A stretch of 64,000 bases of DNA from Chitinophaga polysaccharea (GTDB lineage: Bacteria; Bacteroidota; Bacteroidia; Chitinophagales; Chitinophagaceae). The notes beneath the pieces are model-generated. The model was not told the origin of the DNA. It saw nothing but the letters and a program-made list of their open reading frames with translations, and ran no database searches. The stretch is from positions 1,860,001 through 1,924,000 of the forward strand of contig NZ_CABFVU010000001.1 of the NCBI RefSeq assembly GCF_902150045.1, written 5' to 3'. Below, one piece after another: positions 17,536 through 25,759 of the stretch (its first letter is position 1; each line of letters starts with the position of its first letter). The position numbers were made by a program, and so were the translations under genes.

Positions 17536-18453
17536 TTAGGACAATTCAATCTTCTTGCGAAACTCGGTTGGCGTAATGCCTTCATATTTTCTGAAGAGCC
17601 GGGTAAAATACGACTGGTCCTCAAAACCTACGTCCCCAGCCACTTCGCTGATACTTAGGTTACTTTGGCTCAATAATACTTTTGCTTCCAGTACAATCGT
17701 TTCAGCGATCCACCGTGCAGGGGATTTACCCGTAACGGCTTTCACTGATTTATTCAAATGATTAGGCGTAATGTTCAGCAGGGAAGCATAGTCTGTTACA
17801 AGATGCAATGTGCTGATATGGGCAAATACCAGTTCCTTAAAGCGATGGGTAATATTAATGGCGGCGGTTTGATGAGTGCCCGTCTGCGGTTTGTAAAGCT
17901 GTTTCACTTCACACAGCAATGTGATAAGGTATGTCTGGATAATTTCCAGGTTATTCAACCCGTTCCGGCTGTAATCGAGCAGCAGGCGTTTAAAAAGATG
18001 CAATACAAATCCTGCAGTCTGGTTATCCAGCCGCACTTTAGGGTTACCCCATACCCTTAAAAAATCAAATGCTTTCAGCGGCTCCTGTGTACTATATTTC
18101 CCGGTAAGGATATCCGTATGAAAATTACACAGGTATCCTTTATTTACTTCGCCGCTTTTAAAAGAGAAGACTTGTCCTGCCGGCACAAAGAGCATTTCAT
18201 TTTTATAGATCGTATACAATTCGCTTCCGATCTTTATACTTGCCTCTCCACCTGTAATAAACAAACAGCTATGATTGGTAGACCGTGAAGCAGGTACTGC
18301 CTGTGTTACCAGGCGGTACATCTCCTCTACCTTCACAATAAAAAATTTGTCGAAATCAGGTTTTAAGATGTTATCAAGCTCCCTCCGGGGTTGCATAAAC
18401 CTGGCTGTAAATGAACCCGGGTGATATACCGCTATTCCTTTTTTCACTGGCAT
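17536..18453 (-). CDS. AraC-family transcriptional regulator
   Basis: A 305-residue DNA-binding regulator. The N-terminal 170 residues form a cupin-like sensor domain (for example LFITGGEASIKIGSELYTIYKNEMLFVPAGQVFSF split over several strands). The C-terminal 100 residues hold two helix-turn-helix units, ending in ISEVAGDVGFEDQSYFTRLF and the closing GITPTEFRKK. Such proteins usually sense a small molecule and activate a nearby gene. The nearest same-strand gene is the DUF3817 membrane protein. ATG 18453 is chosen over a TTG two codons earlier. The effector is unknown. Confidence 0.9.
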   Translation of the reverse strand: MPVKKGIAVYHPGSFTARFMQPRRELDNILKPDFDKFFIVKVEEMYRLVTQAVPASRSTNHSCLFITGGEASIKIGSELYTIYKNEMLFVPAGQVFSFKSGEVNKGYLCNFHTDILTGKYSTQEPLKAFDFLRVWGNPKVRLDNQTAGFVLHLFKRLLLDYSRNGLNNLEIIQTYLITLLCEVKQLYKPQTGTHQTAAINITHRFKELVFAHISTLHLVTDYASLLNITPNHLNKSVKAVTGKSPARWIAETIVLEAKVLLSQSNLSISEVAGDVGFEDQSYFTRLFRKYEGITPTEFRKKIELS

Positions 18454-18507
18454 GATCAATTGCTTTTATCTAAGATAAAAACAAAGCACCATCTGTCAAT
18501 AAGAGAT

Positions 18508-19059
18508 CTATACCGGTTTTGACAAAGAATAACATAGCTGCCCCGACAGGTCCTCTTCTTTTTCCAGTTTCTCTCTCAGCGGATCATCTTTAATAAAATG
18601 ATTCAGCTCCAGGAGTTTGACAGACCTTTCATTTTTATGGAAAGGGAAAGCTGTAATTTTTTGAAGATGCATTTGCTCAAAGCCGAACTGTATTACCACC
18701 GGCAGTATTTCCCGCATAATCCCTTTTCCGAAAAAAGCAGACTGCAGTTCGTATCCTATTTCCGCCTGGTCAAGCTCCGGTTCAATATTCCAGTAACAAA
18801 TGGTACCTATAGGAACATCACTTTCTTTCGTGGTGATCACCCAATACAACGATTTGTTAGTGGCAATATTGGCCTGGATCATTTCAATAAACTGCCTGGC
18901 TGCTGCTACAGTAGTGGTGGCAGCCCTGTTCAGGTACTGGTTCACAAGCGGATCCGACCTCAAAATAACAAAGGCTTCATCGTCATATAATGCAGGGGCC
19001 CGCAGGATAAACCGTTGGGAAGCAAGGCTGGGAAAGGGGTCAAAATTAAGTGTGAGCAT
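18508..19059 (-). CDS. GNAT acetyltransferase, RimJ/RimL-like
   Basis: A 183-residue acetyl-CoA-dependent N-acetyltransferase. It opens with the RimJ/RimL pattern SQRFILRAPALYDDEAFVI and contains GTICYWNIEPELDQAEIGYEL, then the pyrophosphate-binding region QSAFFGKGIMREIL. RimJ/RimL enzymes acetylate protein N-termini; other members modify small amines or antibiotics. The substrate is not evident. It lies 55 bases upstream of the AraC gene start on the same strand. Confidence 0.85.
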   Translation of the reverse strand: MLTLNFDPFPSLASQRFILRAPALYDDEAFVILRSDPLVNQYLNRAATTTVAAARQFIEMIQANIATNKSLYWVITTKESDVPIGTICYWNIEPELDQAEIGYELQSAFFGKGIMREILPVVIQFGFEQMHLQKITAFPFHKNERSVKLLELNHFIKDDPLREKLEKEEDLSGQLCYSLSKPV

Positions 19060-19166
19060 ATGTTCTTAAATATTTGTAATTACCCATCAGTGAACAATCA
19101 CCTCCCGCTCTGCCCTGGCAATTGGAAAATAATACCGGGTGACGTATGACGGCCAGATATAAAGAT

Positions 19167-19201
19167 ACAATCCGCATGTAACAGGTGTTCATGCGGATTG
19201 T
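19167..19201. terminator. Terminator-like hairpin downstream of tssD
   Basis: ACAATCCGCATG and CATGCGGATTGT form a perfect 12-pair stem around an 11-base loop. The T-rich tract (TATTTTTTA) is on the plus-strand side, but the only gene ending here, tssD, is on the minus strand, so it may act in both directions. Confidence 0.65.
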
Positions 19202-19233
19202 TATTTTTTAAAAAGATGGATAACGGCGCCATG

Positions 19234-19623
19234 CTATGCCGGCCACGGATTCTGGTAAGTGGAATTATTTAATTTCACTTCCCTGGATGACAAGGTCAGC
19301 TGTATTTGCAAAGGTTGCTCATTGGCTGAATTAAACGTCTCTGCGTACTCAACGCAATAGGCATCTGTAAATTTCAGCTCTTTGAGCCGCGACATAGAAT
19401 CCCTCCGGAAGAAGGTAATGCTGCCGTTTTTCGTTTGGGTGTTGGAAATCATCCAGTCAAACAAACTTGTTTCACCGGCAGACTCAACCAACAGGTTAAT
19501 AGTGCCTCCTTTGGGGCGGGCGGCAGGTTTCCCGTTATGATCTGTATTTTGGGTAAATGAAAACCTGCATTCCAGGATGTTCATTTCTTCCCCATCGATG
19601 TTGAGAACGGCTTTAAAAGACAT
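19234..19623 (-). CDS. Type VI secretion tube protein TssD (Hcp), stand-alone
   Basis: A 129-residue protein of the Bacteroidota Hcp/TssD family, which stacks as hexameric rings to form the inner tube of the type VI secretion system. Characteristic features are the start MSFKAVLNIDGEEMNILEC, the GKPAARPKGGTINLLVE segment, and the alternating strands ending in REVKLNNSTYQNPW. ATG 19623 is chosen because the family begins MSFKA; an earlier in-frame start adds 12 unlikely residues. No other secretion structural gene is near, so this is an orphan copy. It may carry cargo or serve the VgrG/PAAR-like cassette at 48-55 kb; that link is inference. Confidence 0.88.
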   Translation of the reverse strand: MSFKAVLNIDGEEMNILECRFSFTQNTDHNGKPAARPKGGTINLLVESAGETSLFDWMISNTQTKNGSITFFRRDSMSRLKELKFTDAYCVEYAETFNSANEQPLQIQLTLSSREVKLNNSTYQNPWPA

Positions 19624-19803
19624 AATTTTTCTGGTTAACAGGTCCGTTACAAGGCGCAACAGACAGGCACAAAAATATGGTATACAGAATGAAAATACAC
19701 ATTTCTGTTTACATGCAGAAAAATTGAAGGTTATTTTTGAGAAATGGCTTCAAAAGACGCAGGGCACTGCCTTTCAGCACATCAATAATATGCTGTTTAA
19801 TAT

Positions 19804-20496
19804 TTATATAAGGTCAAATGCCTGTGCAAAACTGGTTAGGTCGTAGCTCGACTGTGCCCCGATCTTCGCTTTAATATTCCGCCGGTGGGTTACAGCGGTC
19901 TTTTCCGAGATACCCGCCTGCTCGGCAATTTCAATAGCGCTGAGCCCCAGCGCCAGCAGCCGCAGGATCTCTTTCTCCCTCCTGGTAAGCGATGCAAAAA
20001 TGTGCTGGTTACGACGCAGGAAATTATTCTCCTCCAGCAAACGGTTTACCTTACTGGTAACATGATGCAGCGGATCAATAGGAATAGCACAGGTAATCAC
20101 ATGCGTAGGCATCCCCTTGGCATCCCGCATAAACACCCGCGTAGAGCCGAGGTGCCAGGTCCAGTCACGCGAGGCAGTAGTGCGTACCTGCTGAAAGAAA
20201 GTAACCGTCATATTGGCTTCCACCGGCGCATCCAGCATATTGATGATCTTAGGCAGATAATCTGCTACATCGTGGGGATTAAAGAAAGTATCGTAATACC
20301 GGGCGCCCATTTCCCGTAAAGCCTCCAACGTAACGTCCAGCTCCCTGCAGCCGCGGGGCGACATATACTCCACGTAACTCTTTACCACATTCATTACAAT
20401 TACCACTACCGGAAGTTCCTGGTCAATGGCCTTTAAAGCGTTCAGCTTCTCTTCCAGCCCTGATCCGTCATTATTAAATACAGCATGCTCAATCAT
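19804..20496 (-). CDS. LuxR-type transcriptional regulator
   Basis: A 230-residue regulator with a C-terminal LuxR/FixJ helix-turn-helix at about 165-225 (LTRREKEILRLLALGLS, then EIAEQAGISEKTAVTHRRNI). The N-terminal part (about 60-150) resembles a PAS-type sensor (MTVTFFQQVRTTASRDWTW, DAKGMPTHVITCAIPID). There is no receiver domain, so it is a ligand- or redox-sensing regulator rather than a response regulator. The gene lies 180 bases upstream of tssD on the same strand; control of tssD is possible but not shown. Confidence 0.85.
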   Translation of the reverse strand: MIEHAVFNNDGSGLEEKLNALKAIDQELPVVVIVMNVVKSYVEYMSPRGCRELDVTLEALREMGARYYDTFFNPHDVADYLPKIINMLDAPVEANMTVTFFQQVRTTASRDWTWHLGSTRVFMRDAKGMPTHVITCAIPIDPLHHVTSKVNRLLEENNFLRRNQHIFASLTRREKEILRLLALGLSAIEIAEQAGISEKTAVTHRRNIKAKIGAQSSYDLTSFAQAFDLI

Positions 20497-20591
20497 GTAC
20501 CTGATATAAAATCGTGTATAGGAATCCTCTGTGACGTTGGTTGACTACTTATTGTGTGCTCTTTATCAGTAACAAATGTAGTAAAAATAAG

Positions 20592-20625
20592 AAAGGGTCC
20601 CATCACAAAGAAGAGACCCTTTTTT
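20592..20625. terminator. Hairpin in the luxR/crp divergent promoter region
   Basis: AAAGGGTC, a 15-base loop, GACCCTTT and further T residues form a terminator-like structure on the plus strand. It sits between two divergent genes, where no annotated plus-strand transcript ends, so it may be a leader attenuator or the 3' end of a small RNA. Confidence 0.5.
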
Positions 20626-20780
20626 GGGGATAGAAAATACGGTGATTGACTAAATCAGGTGGATGACTTTATGTATGAATAAGGTGAAATCAGATTGATC
20701 TTACAAAGATATGTTAAAGCTAAAGGGAAACAAATACCTACATGTGAGTATTTTTAAAAAAAATAAGTGATCTTCCGGTT

Positions 20781-21359
20781 ATGAAACCCAGCCCGGTACA
20801 TTTCCTTCAAAGCCTGTTGCACATTGCTTCCTTAAGCCATGAGGCAAGGGAATTATTTGCAGGGAAAGCTATATGCCAGAAGGTAAAAAAAGGTGACTAC
20901 TTATTAAGGGAAGAACAGCACTGCCACTATATATGGTTCATTGAAAGTGGTGCCTGCAGGGCCTTTCACTATTATCATGAAAGGGAGATCAATACCGGTT
21001 TCTACTTTGAAAACACCTTCCTTACTAACCTGAACAGCCTGCGGAATAATGTTCCGGCCGATTATAATATACAGGCAACAGAAGCTGCCAGCTTATGGAA
21101 ATGGCATAAAGGTGACCTGTTCCTGCTCTATGGCCAATCCCCCGAAATAGCTGCCTTTGGCCGCCAGTGGCTGGAGCACCTGTTCATTGAACAGGAAAAA
21201 CATACACACTGGCTCAAGAAAAACAGCCCGGAAGAAAGATACCAGTCTATCCTGGACACCCAGCCGGATCTTCTGCAACGTGTATCCCTTACACAACTTA
21301 GCTCCTACCTCGGTGTTTCCCGGGAAACCCTCAGCCGTATCCGCCGCCGCCTATCCTGA
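20781..21359 (+). CDS. Crp/Fnr-family transcriptional regulator
   Basis: A 192-residue regulator. The N-terminal 120 residues are a cyclic-nucleotide-binding-like beta-roll (GDYLLREEQHCHYIWFIESG). The C-terminal winged helix-turn-helix is in SLTQLSSYLGVSRETLSRIR. The protein lacks a cysteine cluster of the Fnr iron-sulfur type. Members of this short Bacteroidota subgroup often control stress or detoxification genes next to them. The SnoaL-like gene follows 72 bases downstream on the same strand and is a candidate partner. Confidence 0.9.
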   Translation: MKPSPVHFLQSLLHIASLSHEARELFAGKAICQKVKKGDYLLREEQHCHYIWFIESGACRAFHYYHEREINTGFYFENTFLTNLNSLRNNVPADYNIQATEAASLWKWHKGDLFLLYGQSPEIAAFGRQWLEHLFIEQEKHTHWLKKNSPEERYQSILDTQPDLLQRVSLTQLSSYLGVSRETLSRIRRRLS

Positions 21360-21431
21360 CCGGATTATGTGACGTTTGACACAATCCCTTTACTACAGGG
21401 CTTCTACCTTTACAGGGTAAAACTAACGGTT

Positions 21432-21857
21432 ATGACTATACAGGAACAAAAAGATTTCATCACCCATTACATCAACACCATCTGGAACCTCGGAGATACC
21501 AGCCGCCTGGAGCAATTCCTGCATCCCGATTATGTGGACCATTCGCTACCGCCGGGTCTGCCGCCCGATAGCACCGGGCTTAAGCAATGGATTGCATTAG
21601 CGCATGCATCCTTTCAACCCCAAACTATCATTAATGAACAGGTAGCCGAGCCTGGTACCTGCATGATCAGGATAACTATGCATATGAAACATGCCGGGAC
21701 ATGGCGGGAAATACCTCCCACCGGCTTAACCGTTAGCATTCCAGGCTACCGGTGCTTTCGTTTGCAGGATAACCGGATCATTGAGCACCGGGCATTAATC
21801 GATGGCAATACACTGGAAAAGAAATTAACCGCCGGTAGAACAACGAAACCTGAGTAA
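21432..21857 (+). CDS. SnoaL-like (ester cyclase) protein
   Basis: A 141-residue single-domain protein of the NTF2-like/SnoaL fold. Characteristic points are the helix YINTIWNLGDTSRLEQFLHPDYVDHS and, in the second half, strands around GTCMIRITMHMKHAGTW and the ending IIEHRALID. The family includes polyketide cyclases and many small enzymes or binding proteins of unknown activity, probably cytoplasmic. It follows the Crp-type regulator with the same orientation. I chose ATG 21432 because the conserved domain starts there; an upstream in-frame start adds 21 unlikely residues. Confidence 0.82.
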   Translation: MTIQEQKDFITHYINTIWNLGDTSRLEQFLHPDYVDHSLPPGLPPDSTGLKQWIALAHASFQPQTIINEQVAEPGTCMIRITMHMKHAGTWREIPPTGLTVSIPGYRCFRLQDNRIIEHRALIDGNTLEKKLTAGRTTKPE

Positions 21858-22825
21858 TGGCACATCGCCGGTTATTTCCGTTGCCACCTTCCCCGTACCG
21901 GCAGGGCTATGAACAAACAGCAACTGACGGATTGTTGCTATATGCTTCAGCTTACTGTGCATATGGCAGTAATACGCAGCTTCTTTAAGAGATGAAAAGG
22001 TATATCCATATTACTATACATCCAGGCCAGGTGGAGGCCGGCAGCCGTTTAAGCGAAAACCAGCGCCTTCATTCTGTTTTTGATACATCCTATATGAACT
22101 GCCCATAGCAATCAAGGGTAGAAAAAAATCCGGAAAATCAGCTTAATCCCGGGTCTGCCAACATCCGCTCCAGGCAAACAGTTAAATCCGTAGGCCCGTA
22201 CCTGTTATGAACCACAGGAACAGTAATCAAACACCTGCCGGAAACCAGCGCCATTGGTAAATTGTGTAATAAAACGTGAAGGTGGAATGAATAAAATGCA
22301 ACCGGTCCATTCTTCTAAAAAGGGTTACACAAAAGATCCAGGTATTGATTCCGGAGGCGATGTTCCCTTCCGGGGCTACCGTAAGATCAACTATCCGCGC
22401 ATCCGGATCGTTGATTTCAACAACAGCTCCTTCCGTTACCCATCTGCACCACTCCGGCCCCAACACCTGGAAATAATATAAAACAGTAGCTATAATTTCT
22501 GTAGATATACCTCTTATAGGTCTTCACTACAAATATGCCTTTTATTTGGGCATTTACTTAATACTTTTTTATCTTTTAATTATACTTTGATAATCAAAAT
22601 TAGAACATAATAAATGTAAAATAAACACCAATACCTCTGCATCTCTTTATAGTTAACAATATAAAGAAGAAAGTAAAAATTGTATTTTACATCTGATAAC
22701 ATTACTTTTATAATGCTTTTTTAGCAACCAGGTCATAAAAATCGCCAGCTTGACAAGAAGCCGGTATTAAACAATGTTTATCATCCACCTCAGTATTCCG
22801 GTACGTTATAAAAACTGCGCTCATT
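21858..22825. other. 968-bp stretch without a convincing gene
   Basis: Only short frames occur, for example a 38-codon frame at 21992-22108 (starting MKRYIHITIHPGQ) and overlapping frames of under 80 codons around 22230-22480 on both strands. None resembles a family I know. The last 350 bases (22480-22825) are clearly AT-rich and probably hold the promoter of the AraC-type gene that follows. The first 600 bases have normal composition, suggesting decayed coding DNA rather than regulatory DNA. Confidence 0.5.
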
Positions 22826-23710
22826 ATGAAGAGTAAATTATTAAGAGAGATCACCCCTCTTACGCAAAGTGATTGCTTTACATTGTTTGCCCGGGAGAAA
22901 AAGGTGTTCGACTTTCCCTTACATTACCACGACGAATTTGAGCTGAACTTTATCCAGCATGCCCGCGGAGCCAAGCGGATCATCGGCGACCATATAGAAG
23001 AAATTGGCGATCTTGAACTGGTACTGGTAGGCCCCAACCTTCAGCACGGCTGGTTTTCTGATGAGCATAACGGCGGTATTGTCCGTGAAATAACCATACA
23101 ATTCCACCGCGACCTTTTTGATGATAAATTTCTCCAGCGCAACCAGATGAACTTTATCAAAAACATGTTTGAGCGTTCCTTGCGGGGAATCCTCTTTTCC
23201 ACTGAAACCACCCAGCAGATCATGCCCCGCCTTATCCGGCTGCCACAACAACAGGGCTTTGATTCCGTACTGGAACTGATGTCTATTTTGCATGACCTGT
23301 CTATCAGCCGGAATATGCGCATCCTGTCCAATTCTACTTTTGGCAATACCGAAACATTCTCCTATAACAGCCGCCGGGTGGAAAGGATCATGACCTACCT
23401 GAATGCGAACTACGACAAGAATATCTCACTGGGAGAAGCCGCCAGGCTGGCCGCCATGACAGAAGTAGCCTTCAGCCGCTTTTTTAAAGCCAAAATCGGC
23501 AAAACCTTCGTGGATACCCTCATAGAAATCAGGCTTGGACATGCCTCCCGGTTACTTATAGAAACCACTCACACCGTGAATGAAATTGCCTATAAATGCG
23601 GTTTTAATAATATTTCCAACTTTAACCGCATCTTCAAAAAGAAAAAAGACTGTACTCCCAAAGAATTCAGGCTGGCCTATACTTCTTCGGGAACACGGAC
23701 CTTTATCTAA
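22826..23710 (+). CDS. AraC-family regulator with cupin sensor
   Basis: A 294-residue regulator. The N-terminal cupin (FPLHYHDEFELNFI, then LVLVGPNLQHGWF) is the pattern of sugar- or carboxylate-sensing AraC proteins. The C-terminal pair of helix-turn-helix units includes LGEAARLAAMTEVAFSRFF and VNEIAYKCGFNNISNFNRIF, followed by PKEFR. It is flanked by a large gap upstream and an unrelated methyltransferase downstream, so its target is unknown. Confidence 0.92.
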   Translation: MKSKLLREITPLTQSDCFTLFAREKKVFDFPLHYHDEFELNFIQHARGAKRIIGDHIEEIGDLELVLVGPNLQHGWFSDEHNGGIVREITIQFHRDLFDDKFLQRNQMNFIKNMFERSLRGILFSTETTQQIMPRLIRLPQQQGFDSVLELMSILHDLSISRNMRILSNSTFGNTETFSYNSRRVERIMTYLNANYDKNISLGEAARLAAMTEVAFSRFFKAKIGKTFVDTLIEIRLGHASRLLIETTHTVNEIAYKCGFNNISNFNRIFKKKKDCTPKEFRLAYTSSGTRTFI

Positions 23711-23901
23711 CCCCCGGACCCGGGATTACACTGATCTTACTGATTGAATTTTTGTAACTGTTTAAACGGAATGCGTTTTATCCTGTTGTTAGCAGGGCAA
23801 TTGTAATATTAAATGTGCTGTTACCGGCTGTATCCCTGTTTACATACGCCTTTTTGCATATATATAGAGCCGCGGGGCTTCCAAAAATGCCAGTAAATGC
23901 G

Positions 23902-23909
23902 TACCTTTG
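23902..23909 (+). promoter_or_regulatory. Putative -7 promoter element for the methyltransferase gene
   Basis: TACCTTTG, an exact TAnnTTTG match, ends seven bases before the ATG at 23917, implying a nearly leaderless message. Confidence 0.5.
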
Positions 23910-23916
23910 CGCCTTC

Positions 23917-24516
23917 ATGCAGACTTCTACTTTATTAAAGCCGAATTGCTACGTAAATGACGCCGGATTTGACTGGTTATATCCTGAAAAGATACAGCAA
24001 CTTTCAAGACGGCACTGGACGCCACTCAGTATCGCTAAAACAGCGGCCCGTTTTCTCGCAAATGAACCCGGAAAGAAGATCCTCGACATCGGCAGCGGTG
24101 TTGGGAAATTTTGCCTGGTAGGGGCACGCTTTTACCCGGAAACCAGTTTTTATGGCATTGAACAACGGGAAGAGCTTTACCGGTATGCACTTGAAGCAAA
24201 GGCTGCCACACAAACAAGGAACGTAAGCTTTATTCACGGGAATTTTACACAGGAAGATCTTTCTGCGTATGATGGTTTCTATTTCTATAATTCTTTCTTT
24301 GAAAACCTGGTAGACCAGGATCAGATAGATGATAAAGTAGAATATTCAACCAGTTTATATAACTACTATAGCCGCTTTTTATTTAAAAAACTGGAAAGCA
24401 GCGCAAGCGGCACAAGACTCGTAACCTACCACAGTCTTGAAGATGAAGTGCCTCCCTGTTACCAGCTGGTGGATGCTTCTACAGATTTAATGCTAAAAAT
24501 GTGGATCAGAAGATAG
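23917..24516 (+). CDS. SAM-dependent methyltransferase
   Basis: A 199-residue class I methyltransferase. The SAM-binding motif I is ILDIGSGVGKFCLVG and the acidic end of strand 2 is FYGIEQR. The middle holds VSFIHGNFTQEDLSAYDGFYFYN (motif II region), and strand 4 is followed by ENLVDQ. The substrate is unknown; proteins of this form act on nucleic acids, proteins or small molecules. The ATG at 23917 is favoured over upstream in-frame ATGs because it lies directly after a promoter element. A small unknown gene follows 27 bases later and may be co-transcribed. Confidence 0.85.
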   Translation: MQTSTLLKPNCYVNDAGFDWLYPEKIQQLSRRHWTPLSIAKTAARFLANEPGKKILDIGSGVGKFCLVGARFYPETSFYGIEQREELYRYALEAKAATQTRNVSFIHGNFTQEDLSAYDGFYFYNSFFENLVDQDQIDDKVEYSTSLYNYYSRFLFKKLESSASGTRLVTYHSLEDEVPPCYQLVDASTDLMLKMWIRR

Positions 24517-24543
24517 GACTTGGGTAATACAAAAATTAATACA

Positions 24544-24792
24544 ATGACTACAGACGGACTTGCTTTAGAGATTATCGCACAATTGGGGGCTGTAACAGAT
24601 TACCAGCAGGCAGACCAGCTACTGGCCTCTATAAAAAAGGAATATACCGCTTCTTCAAAAAAAATCTTCACTTTACTCCGGGAAAAAATAGAAAATCTGT
24701 CGCCGCTGGAGTGTAACAGCTTACAATGGAGCATCTACCGGTACGCCCTGATGCATGTACGTAAATGCGAATCGATGGAACCAGCCTGCTGA
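24544..24792 (+). CDS. Small protein of unknown function (82 aa)
   Basis: An 82-residue, probably cytoplasmic and largely helical protein (for example ALEIIAQLGAVTDYQQADQLL and KIFTLLREKIENL). Two cysteines lie near the C-terminus (RKCESMEPAC) and one in LECNSL. No family is recognised. It lies 27 bases behind the methyltransferase gene on the same strand, and its stop codon abuts the stop of the convergent peroxiredoxin-like gene. The ATG at 24544 is used; an upstream TTG would add eight residues. Confidence 0.6.
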   Translation: MTTDGLALEIIAQLGAVTDYQQADQLLASIKKEYTASSKKIFTLLREKIENLSPLECNSLQWSIYRYALMHVRKCESMEPAC

Positions 24793-25410
24793 TCAGGCAC
24801 TGATAGCCAGTTTTTTGCCAACGCCAGCTATCACAGCCTCCGGGGAAAATCCTTCCTCTAAATACAGATCAACAAAATTGTAGCTGATTTCCAGGGAAGG
24901 CGTAATCAGGTAGGCTGCAGGTACAGGTACATCTGCATTAACACCGGAAACACGGCCCCATATCGGGTCTGATTCCCTGTATATGCCCGCTTTCCTGGCT
25001 ATGCGGTGCTGCGCGTCGTGCACTACATCAAATGGCAGGGCCTCCGGATAAACTGATGTAAAGTGCTTTTTATCCTCACTGGACAATACCAGCAAGCGGG
25101 CTCCGGCTGCAACAATAGCTGCATGGCTCTTCTTCAGCTGCTCCATCAGCTGGTCAGCATAATCATTCCAATGCCAGGAATAAAAAACAACTAACAACGG
25201 CTGTAACGTAAGACTGTGCAATGAGGCTCCCTGGTGAGCATTATTAAGCAGCTGGCCCGCGTTGATCACACGCGCCTCTTCAATAAAAAATTCAGGGAAA
25301 AAACTTCCTGCTTTTACCGGGTTAATTTTTTCTCTGTTCCGGGTAGGGCTGGGGAAATTTTCCGGCGTAGGCTGCGGTAAGTAATCGGCGTATCTGTATA
25401 ATGATGACAT
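24793..25410 (-). CDS. Peroxiredoxin-like (AhpC/TSA) protein without cysteine
   Basis: A 205-residue thioredoxin-fold protein with the AhpC/TSA layout: an opening PVKAGSFFPEFF, a core strand LLVVFYSWHW, then ARLLVLSSEDKKHF and FDVVHDAQHRIARKAGIY. In true peroxiredoxins and thioredoxins the strand-helix junction carries the reactive cysteine. Here it reads SWHWNDYADQ, and I found no cysteine in the whole protein. A peroxidase or thiol reductase role is therefore unlikely, and the fold may have been recruited for binding or signalling. No signal peptide is seen. The gene converges directly on the small unknown gene. Confidence 0.7.
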   Translation of the reverse strand: MSSLYRYADYLPQPTPENFPSPTRNREKINPVKAGSFFPEFFIEEARVINAGQLLNNAHQGASLHSLTLQPLLVVFYSWHWNDYADQLMEQLKKSHAAIVAAGARLLVLSSEDKKHFTSVYPEALPFDVVHDAQHRIARKAGIYRESDPIWGRVSGVNADVPVPAAYLITPSLEISYNFVDLYLEEGFSPEAVIAGVGKKLAISA

Positions 25411-25759
25411 ATAAAATGCTTTTTTAATGGCTGATAAAATGGCCGCTGTTATAGGTTTGGTGAATATTTTTCGCTTTCGTATAACAAATATAGGGAGAAT
25501 ATTTTAATTACCCTACTATTCCTATAGACTATTAGGTTTATAAAATATAAATAATTGGTTCCTAATACATTTGAGCAAAAAGTATTTTTATAGAGAGCTG
25601 AAACAGGGGTATTCCTGCCTTGGTTAAACTTTCACAGCGTGTGCCCGTCATTGTTATAAATGCCCCCGGGGAAATCTCTATCTTAAAAAAAATGGTAAAA
25701 TTTTGCCAGGATAAATCCGGAAAGCATAATTTACAGGAAGCCATAAAAAGAAAAACTAT
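25411..25759. other. Intergenic region, AT-rich, with a possible gene remnant
   Basis: The 5' regions of the peroxiredoxin-like gene (minus) and the bestrophin-like gene (plus) meet here. On the plus strand, about 25603-25765 reads as a coding-like peptide (VKLSQRVPVIVINAPGEIS, then ILKKMVKFCQDKSG) preceded by a stop and lacking an ATG at its start. It ends inside the first codons of the bestrophin-like gene. It may be the 3' end of a lost gene. I recognise no family. Confidence 0.3.

Noticed and set aside
22227..22481. Overlapping frames of under 80 codons on both strands
   Set aside because: Neither shows a plausible start context or known motif, and both occupy the same bases.
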